Notes under the pieces: model-generated | The model's database searches: none | What the model saw: the letters and a program-made list of their open reading frames with translations, nothing else | What the model was told of the DNA's origin: nothing | Assembly (NCBI GenBank): GCA_022605955.1 | Contig: JAKCOZ010000020.1 | Span: 5,321,001-5,385,000 of the forward strand | Source: Rallus limicola | Lineage: Eukaryota; Chordata; Aves; Gruiformes; Rallidae | Reading direction: 5' to 3' | Length of the DNA stretch: 64,000 nt | Shown here: in pieces, positions 8,761 through 21,424 of the stretch | Position numbering within the stretch: position 1 is the first letter of the stretch | How the letters are laid out: the number at the start of each line of letters is the position of its first letter | Made by a program: the position numbers and the translations under genes

Positions 8761-11700
8761 AACGGCTGTAAGTGATGTCTAAACGGGGAGCTCTGAGGCT
8801 CTTGCTGACAGTAGCCTTCAGCCTGTTGTAACTCCGCTGTTCCTCCCTCATATGTGAGGTGGTGAGGACAGTAAGAAGCCCTCGATGCGTGACTTCAGAT
8901 TCTGATGAGCTTAACAAGGATGTTTTCCCCCCAGATGATAACTTCATATTAAAACATCCTTTCTGGTCTGGGTTTGCTTCTGATGGCGCATTTCAACGCG
9001 TTTGTTGCTTGTTGTGCATCTAACAGCCCGAGCATTTATTGTGATTTGCCATCTGGCATGTGGGAGTTTTATCTAACTTCTCATTCTAGTTGACAGCAAC
9101 CGGTTTGGAAAGACCTTGCCCTGAGTTGTTTTGGTTTTTTTAAAATAGAAATTCTCAAAAGTTACAACTGACAGTGGTGCTAAAGGGTTTTGAATTTAAA
9201 TAAATAGTCTCTTTTATTCACAATTTGCTACTGTGAGTTGGCCAAAAAGGGAAGCTGCACATCCTTCAGGCAAGCTAATTTAAAGAAGGTTCCTCCAATT
9301 AGTAATTAATCTTCCCCTCTACATTCAAATAAAGATCTTGTAATTCCGTTGCTGTCTTGGCAGCCCGACTGGAAGGCTTCAGAAAATGGCAAGTGAAAGC
9401 TGATGCTTACTCCTGAGTGCAGTTTGGCTCACGCCGCTCATGCATATTCACCGTAATGTCCTGTTCTAGGACCAGCATCCTCCACTGAGAAACAGGGTTT
9501 TTTCCACGTTATGTTTTTCTCATAGGCTTCCTCTTACTCAAGACACATGCTTCATTTGGAGGAGAGGAGCGGCCATCAGTGTCTGTCTTCTCTTGCTTTT
9601 TCTTTCTAAGAAGATAAAAATAAGCATCTAAATCCTATGCTTTTCTTAATAGCCAATTTCTCTAAATGGTGAAGATGTCTTCTAATTTAATTTTAAAGCT
9701 GGCTGACATAGGGTATGATGCAATTAATATTTCTGTTTATCTCCCCAAATTAGTGAGATATGTCTAAATTTAATTTTGAGCCTGAAAGCATCTTGCAAAA
9801 ATGTTCTGTAGTATTCAGTGTGAATGGAAATGGAGTAATTAATGTCGGGGGGGGGGGGGGAAGGAATAAATAAACCATTTTATTTTTAACTTAGTTTCCT
9901 GGGTGTTGGAGGAAATCCAAATGCCACAACATTGTACTGGGGCAGAGGAGTCTGTGTGAACTCACCCACGAACCAAAAGGGAATGTGGCTTCTCTAATAG
10001 TGGTGCCCGTGCCAAGAGTCCTACGAAGTTTTAAATGAACAGAGCAAGGAATGATATTTAGATGTTCTTAATGTAAGAAGGACAAAATGATTTAGCATGG
10101 GGCTGCCTTGGATCCTATCACTTCAGGGAGTTTTAATTAGTGTGATGCCAAGTCAGTGTGCAGAGCTCCTGAGGTTAGGCTTGTGTGTTTTCCATGGGCA
10201 AGGGGTTTCAGAGGTGCGACAGTTTTGACTGGGGGGTGGAGGGTGTTAATAATAAACTCTAGAAACTCCCAACAAAGTGCTTCAGTAAATCCCACTGGGG
10301 AATGTGGATATCTTTTTCCCAACCAGTTTCTTTCTTTTTGAAGGGTGGCTGTGGATGTTCAGGGGACCTCCTGAGAGATGGCAGTATCTGGAGACAGAGC
10401 TGCTTCCCACTCCTGCAGCCCTTCCTGAGTGGTTTTGACACAGGGTTGAGCTTCAGAGGGGAGAAGAAATAAGAGGTTGGTCAGGCAAGTGGAGATAAAT
10501 AGTTACTGAGTGTATGTGAAAACAGGGAGCTGTGTGATTCGGTGTGAAAGAGCAGAAAGAAATCTAATAAGCATAGGGCTAAAACCTTCCTAGGAGAGCT
10601 TGGGCACAGCTGAGGAGATCCCAGCAAGGAGATGCTTGTGCTGCAATGGGAGACCATCCAGGAGGGAAAGCTTAGTGCCTCCTACTGAGAGGGAAAGCAG
10701 CATCTCCTCCCTGTGGTCTTCCCTGTGCCAGGGGTAGCAACAAGGATGTGCTTATCTGGAGTTTGGTGGTTAACGCAGCCAGGATCAGTGAAGGGTGGGG
10801 GAAGCTGCAGCAAAGCCACCAGCCCGGGCAGGGTGCTTTTCTTCAGGAGTGAAGGTGTTGGGGTCATTGCTCCCGCGTCCTCCTGGCTGCTGTGGGAGGG
10901 CACATACCAGTGCTCTGACTCTGCAGCCTCAATGCCACGGAGGGCAGGAACAGAAAGCAAACACCTCTGCTGATTAAGACATGTGCTGGGCAGAAGGCAG
11001 CTGTCTGGGTAGGAGTGTGGGCCCCCTGAGCAGGGGCTGGGTCTTCCAACAACCTGGCTTCTCCTTACTGAGCTCACGGTTGAGGACTCAAATTTAGAGT
11101 TGGGTTTCTTTGTTTTTAATTCTGGCTCTCAAACAGCCTCCAGACCTACAACATCCAGAAATCTGTATCCTTGTGGACCTCCAAGTTCATTCACAGGAAA
11201 AACAACCCTTAGCACTGGGCGTCTTGGATAGCGAGGACTCTGCACAGCTTTTACAGTCCTGACTCTGTTGTGTTTGAACAGCTGAGGTTGGTGAGTGCTG
11301 TGACACTGTAAGCAGGAACCCTCAAACTCTCCTCTGCAGGAAAACATTGCACTTGGGTAAGTTGCAGAGACCTCCTTGATGTCACGACAAAAAGTGATTT
11401 GCCACTCATCCTTTTCTGTTCCTTTAAACAGCTCAGTCTTCCCTTGGAGGAGACCAGATACTGGGATTTCTACTTGGGAGGTTTTCCACTTGTTTCTGTA
11501 GCCCTGTCATGGGTGGAGGGAGCAGAGGTCTGGGCAATCCAGTAGTAACAGAAGAGGTAGCTTGCTGCTAGCTGAGGAGGCACATCTCGTCACTGCAGCA
11601 TAACCGGGAGGTCTTGGGAAAGAGAATAGTGAATGAACAGCTGAAAGTTTCATAATTCGTCATCCTGGCAGCAATTCTTCTAATGGACAGGGAAGTTAAC

Positions 11701-14700
11701 TCTGATTTGTTTGGATTGCTGGCACTTACATAACGATTTCTGAGCTGTGGGACACTAATTCAGGCATTAGCTGACTTAACCCAGGGGGCAATGACCTGAG
11801 AAGGTGTTTAACATCCCAGTAACGAATTTGGAGGGTGGGAGTGTGTAACCACATCAGAGCGATGTGCGCCTTGGCCTATCTTGGTGCTTTAGGGGTGAGG
11901 CTGCGTTATCTTCAGCTCCAAAGAAGTTTGATATTTGTATGACTGTTAACTCTGGCTGTGTACTGGGGCCTTAATTCCATTATGTGCTTTAAAAGGTTAT
12001 GGAAGGATTTCAGGTTTTTATAGTACAGCTGAGGTAAACTGCGGGCCCGCTTCTGCTGTGTCTTATATGGGTTACTCGTAGGGAGGCTGGTTCAGGACTT
12101 GGTGGATCCTTCTGGGGCTCTTTTCGGATGATTTGGGTTGGAGTCAGAGTTACCACCCCATAGGGAACCCTGAAGGGCTGCGGGCGTTTCTTAAGAGCTA
12201 AAAAATAATGGGCTGCCCTCAGCCACTGGATGTTTGGAATGAACAGCAGAACAGCTTTATGTATGTATTAACCTACAGAAGTAGTGTAATGATGTTTTAT
12301 ATACATCAGAAGACAATTCAGTGGGAATAGCTTTACTTGCAAGCGTAGTTTGTTTCAAGATCAGTACCATAACTTAAATAACCTCCTCCTAAAGGTAGAA
12401 TCACTGCCGAATCGCTTTCTCTCTGTGGGTGGCTTACGTATTTTAATGCTACTTTTTTTTTTTGAGAAGGAAATAGACATTTTATATTTATCATATCAGA
12501 TGAAATTGAAACCTAAATATTTACATCTTCTTGCTGGATCTGAGGTTGAGCACCACTTGTAGGCGTTGCCAAGCTGTTTAGTTGTCTCCTTCACTGAGTA
12601 GGTTGATTTCTTCAGGGTGGTAGAGAGATGGAGCCTCGTATTTCTGTCTATTATCTTCTAGCCAGTCTCTGCATCTGGAAATACTTCCTTCTGTGGGCTT
12701 GCTGACCTGGCGTTATGTTCAGAGGGTGTTCTAGCCTAAACATACCGAAAGCTAAACATGTGTTATCTCCAGCAGAAAGCAGAGTTAAGTGCAAGCTGTG
12801 AAACCGGAGGGGGAGTTCAGAATACGAGTATGTAAATAACTCCGAGATATTTTGTGAAAAAGAACAGAAGGAGGAGGGAGGCCTCTTACTTGCTTTTTCT
12901 CTGCCATCTTCATCTCCTCGGTAGCACTCTCTGTGGCTGACTTTCAGTGCTCTTTACAAGTAAAGGTGGAGGATTGCTTCTGCTTTTAAACAAGGGTAAA
13001 CCAGTAGCAGGCGCCTGAAATGTTGCAGGTCACAGTTTGGTACAAGAGACAATAAAATATCCTAGAGTTTTCTGTCTCTGGTTCTACTCTAACTTCCTTG
13101 TTTCCAGGTGGGCTGTTATTTTTCCAGTAGGGCTAGCATGGTACTTTTACTCTTCCGATCCACTGAAGCAGACAGCTTGTTTTGTTTTGCCCTCTCCCCC
13201 TTGGTTTTAAAGCACCGTTTATCCAAACTTTTGGGACCCGTTATTTGTCTAACCTGTATCTCTATTGTAAACTATTGTTCCAAGCTTTAACTTCAACAGA
13301 TGGTAAATGTCTTTCAGCAGATATCCTCAAAAATGTGTTTAGTGTGGACGCCACGTGTCTTTTGTCTGTTTTGGGACTACAGAATAATTTTTAACATTGT
13401 CCTTTTGCTTACATTTAATGCCTATAAATAGGCTTTTCAAAAAGGCACATTTATCTAACACACTGCGTACCTCCACCAGAGGGAAGAGCATATTTGGGCA
13501 AGCCTACTTGAAGGATTAACCTCTTTCATAGAGCTTCTGTGTGTTGCTTGGGGTTCCCAGTTTTTAATCTGTCATTTTGTTTAGAAGAGCAAGAGGTGGT
13601 TTGACTTGCCTTGCTGAGGGTGTGCACTTTGGTAGCTCCTCCTGCTACTCTGTTCAGGGAAGAGTAGTATTGGAAATACAGCATCACTGTGTCAGGGTTG
13701 GGGGGCGAGGGGTCTAGATAGTGAAACTTCAGTCTTACAGACTCTTAAAAACTGATTCCTTCCAGCAGTAAATATTTCTGCAAAGCTGTAAGGAAGAACT
13801 GAGCACATAGGTGCTTTCCTTTCTGGTTCTGGCCTTCAGTGGACTCAATGAGGTCCACCACCAGCCAGATCTCCTGCACCATGCCTGCAAAAATATCTGG
13901 GCTCTCTAGGGGGAAGACCCTTTGTCCATTGTCCTTCTATCCTCCTTCATATGGTTGCCCCAGAGAAAGAAGCCTGACACAGAGGGGAGATTTTGTTGTC
14001 TAATGTAGCATCTATATCATCAGAGGTAGATATGGTAGAACATTTTCCCTCACCCTGCTCTCTTTTATGTTGCCAGTACCAAAAAAGGGGCAAGATTGCT
14101 TTTATCTTAAACGTAATTACAAAAAATCAAGAATAAAAAGTCTCTCAACACAGTTTACGCCTAATTTGACTTTTAGACCTTGTGAATCAAGTTTATGGCA
14201 CTAGTAGCTAGGAGAATCATCTTCTGATTAGAAACAGGTTTGGAGCCACCAAAAACCTCCCTTGAAATTGGTTTGACAACTGTTTGTGAACTGCCTTTTT
14301 AATATTCCTGTCAAGTATTCTGCCAAGTTTTCTTGCAGCAAACTTGTAGATCTTGTAGATGTCAGTCTTTCCTGCATATTTTATTTAACTTGCTGTTCAA
14401 CTTTCTAGAAGAATATATGCAGATAAGCTTTTCCAAAATTTACTTGAATGTGGAAACCTGGGATCAGCTAGGCAAGGCCTAACTAAAACTGCTTGTGCTG
14501 TGCTGGAGGAGTGCAGCATGTTGGTGCCGGGAGCACCTTGCAGAGAGGTATTTTTTTGCTTTCATGTGGGTTTTCTCAATATTAAATCCCTCTTTCTCAG
14601 CACCCTTCCTTGCCTTAGGTGGCCCAGGTGGGTATCTCCAGACCTGTTGCATACCCAAGGTTGCAGCTGGGTGAGGAATACCCAGCCTGCTGCAGGTAAC

Positions 14701-14999
14701 AGCCGGGGAGAGCTGGGCGCATCCTTGGGTGCACAGACTCAGCTGAGGAAGGCAAGGGAGACTAATTTGGGCTTGTTTAAGCTTTATTCTTGCAGTCTGT
14801 ATGGCAGCAGCTGGCCTGAACTGCCTGGCTTGGATAGCTTGAGCAGTTCCTAAAGGCAGTATAAACACAGGCACGCACTACAGAGCCCAGGGGCTTAGCA
14901 TCGCAGTTATCATAAGGTATTCCATCTGGAGGTGGAAAAACAGCCCTCGCAGGGTTTCTTTATCTCAAGGCTGGCAACGAGTGCAGAATGAATGACATA
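8761..14999 (+). other. Long-intron interior, no exon recognised
   Basis: Contents: a repeated motif CTAATTTAATTTTAAAGC (9682-9699) and CTAAATTTAATTTTGAGC (about 9764-9781); a 14-G run at 9847-9860; a T run near 12452; and a palindromic MEF2-like site GCCTATAAATAGGC at 13420-13433. Open frames up to 131 codons (10682-11077 minus, 14479-14874 minus) match no known family and are stop-poor by chance. Confidence 0.45.
13420..13433. promoter_or_regulatory. Palindromic MEF2-type site
   Basis: GCCTATAAATAGGC is a 6-bp inverted repeat around AA. Its core CTATAAATAG (13422-13431) fits the MEF2 consensus CTA(A/T)4TAG exactly. Occupancy is unknown, and a 10-base match can occur by chance in 64 kb. Confidence 0.3.
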
Positions 15000-15007
15000 T
15001 TTCCATT

Positions 15008-15046
15008 TGACTCATCTGTTGTCAAAATGGTGACACCCTTGAGTCA
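15008..15046. promoter_or_regulatory. Paired AP-1 sites
   Basis: Two perfect AP-1 heptamers, TGACTCA at 15008-15014 and TGAGTCA at 15040-15046, lie 25 bases apart. They flank a GTCAAAATGGTGACA segment holding further TGAC half-sites. Clustered AP-1 sites are typical of inducible enhancers. This is inferred from motifs only. Confidence 0.35.
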
Positions 15047-18000
15047 CATTAAAAATGAGACCTTGTAGCTGAATTGGCACATCATTCTGGTAAGCACGGA
15101 GCAGGTGTTTGTTGGGTTTGGGTTTTTTTCTTACTGGTTTTGTTCTCTTAAGGAGAACAATATTTTGTTTTCCTCTTCCATGAGATAGGATGAAAGGAAT
15201 GTTGGCGCTAATATTCTGGATTAAAGATAATAGGAGAACTTGATCCAGGTGGAATGCTGTATGGTAGCTCTAAAGATGTTCAAATAACTTGCTTTACAAA
15301 TATATAAAGCCCTAAAAATAAAATAATTTTTTAAAAAATTAAAAAATGAGTGCCCAGTAGCCAGATGGTTGGAAGAGAACACCCCACGATCAATGAGGCA
15401 ATATGTAAATATTTTCGATCATTACCACAGTACTGCTGTGTTGACATTGAAATTCAAAGTGCTATTCCATGGGACTCCTCATTGATCAGCAGATGAGCTC
15501 TGATAAAACAGAGGATAAAAGCACAATACTGAGCTCTATTATGGATTGTGGGTTTCCTTGACAAGGGCAGGCTTCCATCAAGGTCTACGAATGGATTTCA
15601 GTCCCTCTTTAAGCGTGTTACTGAGACACTGTGTTTCTTCCCTGGCTGTCAAGTACAGACTGAACGGTGTATTATTTCTTGAGCTGCTTTATTTAAGGCG
15701 AAATACTCTTCGATTGACTAATTTTTCTGTGCTAATTTCCATGTTTTATAGGAAGGGGCAAGGTGGCAGCTGATACAGAGTTCTCTCCTTGAAATATGCC
15801 CAGCTAGAAATGACTGGAAAGTAATAGAAATCCAATGGTTGAATTAAAATGATTTTTTAAAAAAAGCAAGTCCTCCCGTAAGCAGGCGGTAGAGACCCTG
15901 TCTGGCTGATTCACTTGGAAATCTTCACAGGAGAGATAGTATTTTCATGCATAAAACATGAACTGCCTTTAGCATACACAGGTGCTGAACCCACCATGAG
16001 GTTTTTAAATTTTTTTTCCCCCTCCTCCTCTGCTTTTGTCCTCCTGGAGAAAAAAAAAAAATCACACAGTTTTTACTTCTCTCAGAGGGGATGCTGAAAC
16101 TTGAGACTAAATAGGTGCTTATAAAAGCTGCATTTAAATACCTGAATCCATAACTGCCCACCTCAAAACAATGTTTCTCCAGTGTGCAGCTGATGCTGCT
16201 CTCTGCACATCCTGGGATCCCACCGTGGAGGCACATCATTGACTGTCAGGAAGGTGAGGTGTCCTGGAAGGACACCAGGGAGCACATTGCCTCTATCGAT
16301 GTCACCTTACAGACCAATGTGAGCTTCATAAAAACCTTGTAAAGCTGCATATAGAGTGTAGGGGGTCTTTTAATGTATTTTTCTTGCAGCCTAATTGGAG
16401 CAGTATAATGCTTTACGTCCTAGTCTCCTGTTTCGTATAAGAGAGTAATGGCTTTTAAGAAAGGCGAGAGAGGGCTTTGCTAATGAAAAGCTCGTTATAG
16501 CTACAGCAAGGTCCAGAGCACAGGCAGCTTTCTGGAAACATTTTGCTGTTTTCTTTAGCTGCTTTCCCCTTGGGTCTGGCTGCTTACAGTGAGGCCAGGA
16601 CCCTGTGCTCCCACAGGAATGTAACCCCAGATGCACTTTGGAGGATGCAGATGCTACACACATCAGACAGGAGAAAATGGTCTAGGTACTGTTCTGAGCT
16701 ACTTGTATTTTCTGCATTTATCTGGCATGTTGATTAATTTCCTGACGCATCCTGGAACCTGTTCCTCTGATTAGAGTTCTTCAGAATTTTGAAATTGCTT
16801 CTCTCTGGTTTGTTGCTTTTTAGTTGCTGGCTTAGTCACTGTAAAACAACAAGGGGATCTTAACTGATAGAACAGAAAACACCATCTCTGAGGATAAAGG
16901 ACTCTTGTGACTATCTGTGGTCTGAAACTGATGCTTCCAAACCACGGGCATGTGGTGCTTGACCACAGATGACACTTGCTAGTGCTTAGTATTTATTAAT
17001 GTAGATTGTACAGGAGAAGTAGGCTGAGCTGAAACAGCTGTGGTGGTTGCTAGGAACACTTCTGCTAGTCCATTTATCCCTGTGAGATGGTGTTCTCGGT
17101 GTCTCTGACTTTACAGAAATAGCATGTGAATCTCATACTATACGGCCTTTGCTCAACAGGACTCTCATCTTGGGTGGAGGTCTTGGTTCGTTATAGCCTG
17201 TGGTTGTCACCAAGTTCATTTGTTTAGGTAGTGGTGAGGTGGAAGCTCTGTCTATCTCTGTGTTAAGTGTTTTAGTGATAGCAGTGATGGTGCCTTTTAG
17301 GAGGAAGGACTGATAAAGACCAGTGCAGTGCATAGGATAAGCAGAGAAACCTTCAGGAGCCAGCAGAAGGCATCGTGTCATTAATTGTCCTCTGTGGAAA
17401 GGTAAATGTCAGTTCTGTTTGTGCCATGTAGTATTTTCAACATTTGTGCTAAAAATGAGCTGCGTGGCACCTCTTCACCCTTGCAAATCGTATTTGCATG
17501 TGACTCTGCAGTCTGGCCTCTCCAAAGCCAAATGTGTGGTCTGTGCATGGGCTCCTCTCTGAGCAGCTCTGGTGCCCAGGGACTTCCTCGGAGAGATGCT
17601 CCCCAAAAACCTTTCAAAGAAGGGAGAAATCCTGTAAAGTTCATCTTCACAGATCACCCATAATGAAAGCGTTCTTCTAGCCTTTTGGGAACTCTTGCAT
17701 TTAATTGTGTTTCTCAGAGGGGTTTTGGGTAGCTTTTTTTCTGGTGGCTTGCTTTGGACAAGCATGTCCCTTGTTTAATAAAGCTGAAGTCTCCTGCACA
17801 TTGGCTGTGTAATTGTAAACCAGGCAGCTTTATCTGTATATTTGATTGCCACTTACCACACAGTGTTTCTGAAATGCACACAGGATTAATTATTTTCCAA
17901 TCTAAAAGAGGCTTAAAACTGACAGTTTTTAAAGTTTAAATTTTGCATTGGTAATCTGTTCTCACACCTAAAAATAAGTAAATTAAGAATAGCATCAGTG

Positions 18001-21000
18001 AGGCCTTTGCAAACTGCAGTGACTTTAAAAAGTGATGACTTGGGGATACAGTCAAGGTGAATTGTGTATGATTATTCTAGAAAACAAGTTTTATAAACAT
18101 GTCATAATGTCCCAGCCTGTGTTAATTATCTGTTACTTTCACTGCTTTCTGTAGAGGAAAATGTTGGTGTTTATGTTTTCCCAAAGGCAGTAGTTTCAGT
18201 TTCTCTTGTTCAGACATGTTTTTTACTTTTAATCACTTTTGATTTCAGCACTGCTAGCAAAAGTGTAGAGAACCCTGACTTTGTTTGGAGGAATTGTTTC
18301 AGCCTTCCTGTCACTGAAAAGATGTTTTGTTATCCTTCCCCTGTCTGCAAAAAAGAAGGAAAAAAACAAAAAACAACCCCTAATGACCCAAACCCGAAAC
18401 AAGTTAAAAAAAAAAAAAAGTGAAGCAGGTAGGAAGATTGATTTTCTTCAATTGAGGAGGTTTAGTGTCTGCTTTTCGAGGTTTGCATAACTACTTAGTG
18501 AGGCATTCAAAATGACACTGAAACCCTTTCTAGGCACACTCCATTTTTTAAAAACTTATTTACTTAAGTGTAGCTTATGGTAGATGTTACTTCTGGGAGG
18601 ATGTTTTCTAACGCATCTGTCCAGCATTTACAGAAACTTGTCTGGCTTGTGAAAAGGAATGGAGAATGGATATTGCCAAATTGCAGTGCACTTGATGAGT
18701 GAATTCTTGTCAGAACTTAGGCTAGTTGTGCACTGAGTTGAAAAAATATGTAGATATAATTGAAGATGCAAAAGTAATTTTTTTTTCTCTTGAAAAAGAA
18801 AGGTCACGTGAAGATTCCTGTTTACTTGCAGATCAGTGTGGTAGAATGGGTAAAAGGCCTAATGAGGCACTTGCTTCCCTGCATTTAAAAGTTCAAATGC
18901 AAATCAAGATTATTTCCGTCATACAGATTTGAATGGGTGATTTAGAGAGAAAATTCTTTGGACATTTAACTCATCACATTGTGGGGATAAGGCATCCCAC
19001 AGGAGGGGAAGAAACACTTTAAATTTCTCTTGATTAAAGAAATCTTTACTTAAGGGATTCCTTAAGAAATCAGCAGTGGGTTAATTCTGCCCCGCAGCAC
19101 GCACAGAAATTCTTGATGCAGGTTTGTACCTATCAAATCATCAAAAACTTTTCTTCAATTGACTTCAAGATACAATTTTAAGATTAACAGTGAAAATCTT
19201 TACTACTTTTGTTGCAAGCCTGCAGAGTCCATTTTGTTTATGATCTAGACGAGACTATTAGTATTGGAACAAGAATGATAGTCTATAAAAGAAAACCAAA
19301 TCCTAAGATCCAGATTTGTGGCACACTGCAGTCGTATTTGGGTGCCATCAAGGGTTAGCATCTAGTGAGACACCTCCATATGTATGTGTGTTATGACTAC
19401 CTAGTTGTAGCTCATCCTGGGTGGTTGGGTCGGCTCAGCTCTTCAGCCTTGGTATTTTCTGCTCTTGAAGTGCTTGGCAAAGCAAACGCTGTAATACTGT
19501 GTCATGGTAGAAGTGTTGCTGCACAGAGGTTTGATGGCTGTGTTGAGACCACTGCGGAAAGTTGTACATGAGCCAGACCTCACACCTGGAAGTTCCTTGT
19601 CTTTACAACTCAGGGTCAGGCTCCTAAGCCCTGAGGCCACAGACTGGACCTGTATTTTCCAACTCAGGTAGATCCACATCTAATACTTGCATAGCAGAAG
19701 GATTTGAGATAGATGAAACAACTTGATGCCCAACGCTTTCAACTTTTTTTTGGGTTTTGTTTTTTTTTTTTGAACCCAGCCTGGGAAAGCAGAAGTGGCA
19801 TTTGGGCTCCATGCAACTGGATCAGCCGTGAATCAGCAAATGACGTTAATAAGCATTTGTGGACTAAATATATTTTTAAGCTGTCTGGCTGCTTGCTCTT
19901 GGTGAGATCTCTGAGATTAATGGTCCTGAAATGTTACTCACGTTTGCTCTTCTCCAGGATGACCCTGACCTGTGCAGGCACTATTATTTTTTTAAATTGC
20001 TGTGCAAGAAGGTACAAGAGTAGAGACTGGTTACTTTTTTTTTCCAATTGTTGGCAACACCTAAATCTGTCAACTGAAGCAGGGTATCTCAGCTAAAGGT
20101 ATCAATGTTTTTTCCCAAGCATTTTAGGTTGTTTGGTAGGGAACTGAGTATATTGGAGTTTTATTTTTATATATATTTATATTTATAACACTTTGGTTGT
20201 GGGTGCTGGTCTTCAGGCTTGGATCCAAGTCCCAGTGAAAGAGATGTTTTTTCTTTGTGTGTGTGTGTTGTGTGGACCCAGATTTTCACATTCTGGTGCA
20301 AACCGCTGCTCCTGCTACAGGGAAGCAAAACTCTGGCCTTCGTGAGCCAAGGGGGAGAGGATTATTTCTGCTGCCGGTGAGCTCATCAAGTTAAAAGGCA
20401 GCTTTAATCTGAGTGGGTGGTTTTCAAGAGTTTGTGGTTGCTGCTGAGGCCCTGTCCTCCCTGCAGACATAGCCAAGATATCTGCTGATCGTTGTCAACT
20501 TCCTGAAGCCTTGCCGGCTGCCCGCGGGTCACTTGTGAGGGGAACGGCTGCAAATGCTCCAGCGTTTCCTTCTCTGTCCGTCCTGTTAGACCTCATGCTA
20601 CCGGCAGCCATTCCTCTTGTCAGGAGGACAGCAGGGGCAGGCAAGCCAAGGGTAAGCGAAGAAATGAAAAACAGCCTAAAGGAGCTTGGGAGATCTAAGA
20701 ACAGAGAGGAGCAATGGCTGGGAGGGGGGAGCACATGTTTGTGCCCTTAAGCATGAACCACATGCTTTAGAAGCAGCATTAAAACCAGTTTCTAGTGATT
20801 GGAGGTGATGATGAGACTCTGCCTGAAGGAATCGCTTGGAAAGGCAGCGGGCTGCTTGGTGTAAGGAAGCAAACCACATAAGCTGCTCGGCAGGTAGTGG
20901 TTACAAGTTCCTTCTGGCCCTCAGCTGCCCTGACAAAAATCATCCTTGGGGAAAAAGCAGGTAGCTGATAGCTGGATAATGAGGCGTAAATGGACTGCCC

Positions 21001-21319
21001 GGGGTTGGCATTCCCAGGCTGGTTGGGAACGGACCTGGATTCGTCCCCCTGGGTGCTGCTGGTTCACCACCCCTCTCTTTGCAGTCCCTGCTGTCTGGCT
21101 GCAGGCTCCTCTGGGAGGTGCCTTCTCCTCACCCCTCCGGGGATGGAAGAGCTTGTGGTGTTAGAGAAGGCAGCTCCAGCTTGCACCCTCGAATGTGGGA
21201 CCCTGCCTGGTTTGTGGGGATCTATCTGGAAGAATGCTGAGATGTGACGTTTTCTGTCAGTGCTGATGTCCTCTTTGTGCCATTGAAAAGGGAAATCCTT
21301 CAGGGGGAAGTTACGGCAT
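15047..21319 (+). other. Long-intron interior, no exon recognised
   Basis: Contents: a 16-base perfect A/T palindrome AATTTTTTAAAAAATT at 15325-15340; a short perfect stem-loop at 16258-16276 (GGTGTCCT/AGGACACC, 3-base loop); an A-rich tract at 18345-18420; T-rich tracts at 19746-19771; and a short GT run near 20255-20268. Open frames such as 19713-20096 plus run through poly-T and are not genes. Confidence 0.45.
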
Positions 21320-21424
21320 TGGACAGAGCGAGCACGTGAGCGGTCAGTCAGCGCAACGCGCGCGACTGTGTTTTCCTTTTCTATTTTTTTTAAATTTCCA
21401 TGAGTTGGAGATGACGATGACTCA
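21320..21424. promoter_or_regulatory. CpG pocket with E-box and AP-1 site
   Basis: About nine CpGs fall within roughly 55 bases, including an ACGCGCGCG run at 21356-21364. CACGTG is at 21333-21338, and a GATGACGATGACTCATGG segment holds TGACTCA at 21418-21424. The patch stands out in CpG-poor intronic DNA. It may be an enhancer kept unmethylated by bound factors. Confidence 0.3.
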
